NCBI RefSeq assembly: GCF_036173045.1
Contig: NZ_CP108040.1
Coordinates: 1 to 64,000, forward strand
DNA from: Streptomyces sp. NBC_00299
GTDB taxonomy: Bacteria > Actinomycetota > Actinomycetes > Streptomycetales > Streptomycetaceae
Length of the DNA stretch: 64,000 bases
Direction of reading: 5' to 3'
A program made the position numbers and the translations under genes. Shown here piece after piece: positions 61,097 through 64,000 of this stretch (position 1 is the first letter of the stretch; every line of letters begins with the position of its first letter). The notes beneath the pieces were generated by a model. It was not told the DNA's origin, made no database searches, and worked only from the letters and a program-made list of their open reading frames with translations.

Positions 61097-61204
61097 GATC
61101 ACGAATCCCCCTTCATCCTGGACATGACGCTATCCGCCGGCAGAGACGTCCGTACGGAGTTTCGCCTGCCCACACCCGGCAAACCTTCCCGGTCAGAGCA
61201 CTAG

Positions 61205-61434
61205 TCGCTCCCTGTGTTCACAGTGGCGCCCCATAAGCCGGGGCAAGGCGTGAGTAGCCCAGGAAGGGACTGCACAGGGCCGGGCGAGCGACGAGCGCGA
61301 TGCTGGTAGGGCTGCCTCAGTTTGGTTGAGACGCCCGTTTGGCAGCGCAGGCTGCATCCTCGCAATGGCTCAGGTCGATTGAGACAGGCCAGCTCCGTGG
61401 CCCGTCTCGAGGAGAGGGGAGATCACTTTCTCGC
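61205..61434. other. Short intergenic region, nothing recognised
   Basis: It lies between the right end of the IS630-type element and the next gene. No gene or strong hairpin is seen. Confidence 0.4.
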
Positions 61435-62238
61435 CTATCTGGAAACCAACTCGATTGCGGCCTCGTAGGCGAGGCGAGCACTGTCCGTTGTAGCCACTGG
61501 CCGCGCGGCGTTGCGCTCGATCTTTCGCAGTTCGCGGACGGCCGCGGTCACGTAGGTGTCGAGGCTGACGACTTGAGTGGGCGTCCGGCAATCGGGCAGC
61601 ACCAATGCGATCTGGTCAAGCCAGAAGGTCACGTCATCGTGATCGTCCAGGCCGTCGCGGTGCTGAAGCAGGCGCTGCGCGATGGGAGCCAGAAGGGCAT
61701 GGCGGCGCTCTGATTCTTCCTGTGCGCGACGCTCGGCGGCAGCTCGGGCTGCAGCCTGCCGCTCGGCCTCACGAACGGCTTCGGGGGTGCGGCGGACAGG
61801 GCGTTCACTTGGGGACGTTGCTGCAAGGACGGAAGCTTGCAGACGCTTCGCCTTGTTGTAGGCCGCGCTGGGAGCTCTGACCGCTAGAGCCGGCACCAAG
61901 TCACTCCATTCAGCGCCCGCAGCCCGGGCGTGCTCGATTGCCTTCGATTGGTGCAGGTCGGCTTGTTCGCGGAGGTATTCCCACAACCTGACGCGTGCGA
62001 TCGCAGCCTTGCGTTGTGCCTGCTGGTTCTTCAAGGCACCTGCGTGAGATTCGAGGTGGAGCAGGGCGCGGAACAGTTCCTCGTCTGCTGGCATCTGGCC
62101 GATGTTCTCGTCGTCGGCATCTTCGTGCAGCTGGCGCAACTCACCGATGACTGCGGCGGTATCAAAGTTGCCGATCCGTACGGGCTGCTTGAGCAGCGGC
62201 TTCGTGGGGGCAGCCTGCTTCTGGGAGGGACGGGCCAT
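61435..62238 (-). CDS. Hypothetical coiled-coil protein
   Basis: A 267-residue soluble protein starting MARPSQKQAAPTKPLLKQPV. A helical region (DTAAVIGELRQLHEDADDEN, LKNQQAQRKAAIARVRLWEY) and a long charged helix (AVREAERQAAARAAAERRAQ) suggest a coiled coil around residues 165-200. Near 125 HARAAGAEWSDLVPALAV looks like a helix-turn-helix of the type in which a regulator decides on an invariable genotype of DNA sites, so DNA binding is possible. The start lacks a clear ribosome site; the frame extends 93 nt further upstream. Confidence 0.6.
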   Translation of the reverse strand: MARPSQKQAAPTKPLLKQPVRIGNFDTAAVIGELRQLHEDADDENIGQMPADEELFRALLHLESHAGALKNQQAQRKAAIARVRLWEYLREQADLHQSKAIEHARAAGAEWSDLVPALAVRAPSAAYNKAKRLQASVLAATSPSERPVRRTPEAVREAERQAAARAAAERRAQEESERRHALLAPIAQRLLQHRDGLDDHDDVTFWLDQIALVLPDCRTPTQVVSLDTYVTAAVRELRKIERNAARPVATTDSARLAYEAAIELVSR

Positions 62239-62564
62239 GAAAGTGAGTATGCCCGGGCGGAAGCGTTTCACAGTCTGTGAATCGAGTGGGGTTAGGGGCT
62301 GCACGGTCAACTTCCTGATGTCGGACGGCACGGATTTCTGAGTACGGGGAATCAGGTCGCGGCGGCACCATGGGCTGACGTGGAAGGGAGGAACCCCAGG
62401 TCAGAGCCGAGCCGGAGCGCACCCTGAGTGTCACCGGGTCCTTGCACGCCTCAAGCCGCCGCCACGCCAGGCGCGGCGCCCGACCGTGGACTCGGTAGTA
62501 GTGCGCTCCGCCCTGAGAGGGGCGGCCTCGATCGTCCCGCTGCCGGCGCGGCGGGCAGCGGGGG
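62239..62564. other. Intergenic region, nothing recognised
   Basis: Between two minus-strand genes. It should contain the promoter of the coiled-coil gene. No gene-like frame or strong hairpin was seen. Confidence 0.4.
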
Positions 62565-62966
62565 CTACATGCGAGTGCCGACCGCAACCCGGTCATTGCC
62601 CGCGAGGACCGGCATAGCCCTCATCAGGATGAGAAGGCGGCGCTCGTCGAGTACTTCCACCGCGGACAGCGTGTGCAGGCCGATGCCCACCATGCCCAGC
62701 ACAAGGCCTAGGAACGCCCGCTGTACGTCGTCCAGGCCGAGCCCGTACAGGCGGCCCAGCAGCCCTTCCCAGCGACACACCGAGCCGTCCTCGCCGTCCA
62801 CAACAAGCAGACGGCGCACGCTGTCCAGGGCGAGGATCGTCCCCTCCTCCGCCAGGGCCTGCGATGCCGCGCGGCCCCGGGGGGACTTGGCCGACGCAAC
62901 GAGCAGCTGGGCAAGCGTCGGTGTGTCCACCTCTTCTGGCTCCGTGGGGGGCGCAGTGATCGTCAT
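62565..62966 (-). CDS. Hypothetical protein
   Basis: A 133-residue protein (TPTLAQLLVASAKSPRGRAA, TILALDSVRRLLVVDGEDGS, LGLVLGMVGIGLHTLSAVEV). It is soluble apart from one moderately hydrophobic helix near residue 88. Its ATG overlaps the stop of the preceding gene (ATGA), so the two are co-translated. Such pairs often accompany XRE/DUF5753 regulators in Streptomyces, as here. Function unknown. Confidence 0.65.
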   Translation of the reverse strand: MTITAPPTEPEEVDTPTLAQLLVASAKSPRGRAASQALAEEGTILALDSVRRLLVVDGEDGSVCRWEGLLGRLYGLGLDDVQRAFLGLVLGMVGIGLHTLSAVEVLDERRLLILMRAMPVLAGNDRVAVGTRM

Positions 62967-63424
62967 CGTGAAGCCTCCCTGGCGTATCGGTAGCCGCCCG
63001 GGCCGAACGCGGCGGCAAGTACAGCGGGATCAGTCAGCAGTCCGGATCCATCGGGCCGCGTGATCCACATACGGCCGTCGATCTGCCACCCGGTCGGCGG
63101 GCAGTTCAGGCACCAGCCCGCCGGCTGCACCGCCAGCTGCCGTACGTCGGCCAGTTCCTCGGCTGCGTCGAGGGGGACCAGCCACCACAGTGCGTCCATC
63201 ACCGGGTCAGCAAGGACCGGCCCCCGCTGCTCTGCGCGGATGCGGACCAGCTTCGGGTAGCCGGTGGTGATCCGTGCCCCGGCGACGAGCCATTCCTCGC
63301 CGGAGGGGATAGGGGCGAGTGCGTCTGACTCCCACACGTCTCGCACGAGGTTCGGGTGTGCGCAGGAGTTGGCGAGCCACGCATCCCCGGCCTCGTACCG
63401 CTGGGCGGACTTTGGTAGGGCCAT
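62963..63424 (-). CDS. Hypothetical protein
   Basis: A 153-residue protein starting MALPKSAQRYEAGDAWLANS. It contains DALWWLVPLDAAEELADVRQ, a single WCLNCPPTGW with two cysteines, and an end rich in glycine and tyrosine (FGPGGYRYAREASR). It lies 87 nt downstream of the XRE/DUF5753 gene on the same strand and is coupled to the following gene by ATGA. No function recognised. Confidence 0.65.
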   Translation of the reverse strand: MALPKSAQRYEAGDAWLANSCAHPNLVRDVWESDALAPIPSGEEWLVAGARITTGYPKLVRIRAEQRGPVLADPVMDALWWLVPLDAAEELADVRQLAVQPAGWCLNCPPTGWQIDGRMWITRPDGSGLLTDPAVLAAAFGPGGYRYAREASR

Positions 63425-63511
63425 GGCCAGGACCGTATGCAGGGCGGTTGCGCGCCTGTGCGGCGATTGCGCCGGATTGCGCGCACGGATGCCGGTGTTG
63501 CTGCCGGTTGC

Positions 63512-64000
63512 TTACGACAGGTTGAGAGCGGCGCTCGCGCGGCCGATGAGCCGGTGCGCGGTGGCGTCGTAGACGGCCGATTCAGCGAGCCAGTACCATG
63601 CCCGTTCGTACAGGGTGATGGACTCGTCGTCGTCCAGCCACATCTCGGTGCTGAGCGTCTCGACGATCACAAGTCGGCGGTCGTAGATCCAGAACCCGTG
63701 TGAGGGGCTGCGGCGCAGCTCGGCGGCGAAGGGGATGATGCCGAGTTGCACCGTGTCCATGCCGACCATGGAGCGGAGCCGGTCCAGCTGCGCGGCCATG
63801 ACAGGCCGTGGCGCGTTGAGCGCGTACAGGGCGCCTTCCCACAGCAGGACGCGGAAGGTGCGCTCAGCTCGTACAGGGCCTGCTGGCGGCGCATGCGGGC
63901 GCGCACGGCGTCCTCGATGTCCGCGGCCGGGACGTCGCGGAAGGCGGCGTTCGCGGTGAACACGGCCCGCGCGTACTCGGGTGTCTGGAAGAGCCCGGGG
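63512..64000 (-). pseudogene. XRE/DUF5753 regulator, partial and frameshifted
   Basis: This is the C-terminal DUF5753 part of a Streptomyces XRE regulator. Its beginning lies outside the window. From the right edge one frame reads LFQTPEYARAVFTANAAFRD and RARMRRQQALYEL. Then the expected continuation RTFRVLLWEGALYALNAPRP, ELRRSPSHGFWIYDRRLVIV and YERAWYWLAESAVYDA lies in another frame. Comparison with the usual family pattern suggests a loss of about 7 bases near 63855. Either the gene is broken or the sequence has an error here. Confidence 0.7.

Larger units (their letters stand above)
59299..61204. mobile_element. IS630-type element with passenger gene
   Basis: Terminal inverted repeats of about 29 nt: left from 59299 (CTAGTGCTCTGACCGGGAAG, then GTTCGCCGGGT), right ending at 61204 with the inverse and one mismatch. 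A TA dinucleotide stands at both outer ends, as expected for IS630/Tc1 target duplication. Inside are the transposase gene and an oppositely oriented methyltransferase gene. Confidence 0.85.

Noticed and set aside
1-64000. Telomere-protein genes tap and tpg
   Set aside because: I looked for a small basic terminal-protein-like gene after a helix-turn-helix partner and found none in this window.

Overview
The window reads as one end of a linear Streptomyces replicon, more likely a large linear plasmid than ordinary chromosome. It opens with a run of GC-rich palindromes with TGC/GCA triloops that matches, from memory, the archetypal Streptomyces telomere minus about 20 nt at the tip. A terminal helicase gene follows. 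High-GC codon use, GTG/TTG starts with GGAGG-type ribosome sites, SARP and XRE/DUF5753 regulators, a MobF-type relaxase, a replication-relaxation protein and a ParAB partition pair with its own palindromic sites all fit this reading.

Layout. 0-5.3 kb: telomere, TtrA-like helicase, XRE regulator and a broken small membrane protein. 5.3-7.7 kb: a stretch with almost no coding signal, including a tRNA-Tyr-like set of hairpins. 7.7-11.8 kb: a Mu/Tn7-type transposition module (TniB-like ATPase, DDE transposase, and a fusion of the transposase DNA-binding part to a second AAA+ ATPase). 11.9-13 kb: broken ATP-dependent DNA ligase and DUF6207 genes, a pair that recurs in pieces at 24.9, 30.4-30.8 and 34.4 kb. 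13.1-24.6 kb: a secreted polymorphic toxin locus (LamG protein, 2271-residue RHS/YD-repeat protein with HINT and toxin tip, candidate immunity protein). 25-28.7 kb: two overlapping tyrosine recombinases. 28.9-30.1 kb: methyltransferase and NUDIX hydrolase. 30.8-34.3 kb: a translationally coupled ABC-three-component (ABC-3C) conflict system with a nuclease-type effector. 35-42.5 kb: replication/transfer functions, iteron-like palindromes in a large inverted repeat around an IS1182-type insertion sequence, and the relaxase.

42.6-52 kb is the most unusual part. A repeat-containing protein with a HEPN-like tail is followed by a relaxase fragment joined to an unknown protein, then by a cyanobactin-like peptide locus. 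That locus has four tandem precursor-like genes sharing one leader and a GVEA cleavage-site motif before variable short tails, a fifth diverged cysteine-containing peptide, a PatA/PatG-type subtilisin protease, a SARP activator and an M15-like metallopeptidase. No heterocyclase or other tailoring enzyme is visible.

52.9-59.3 kb: parAB with at least eight palindromic candidate ParB sites, a large duplication carrying two pairs of them, a membrane protein, a broken SUKH-3 immunity gene and a gene interrupted by an amber codon. 59.3-61.2 kb: an IS630-type element whose inverted repeats enclose a passenger methyltransferase. The window ends with small hypothetical genes and a frameshifted XRE/DUF5753 regulator that runs off the right edge.
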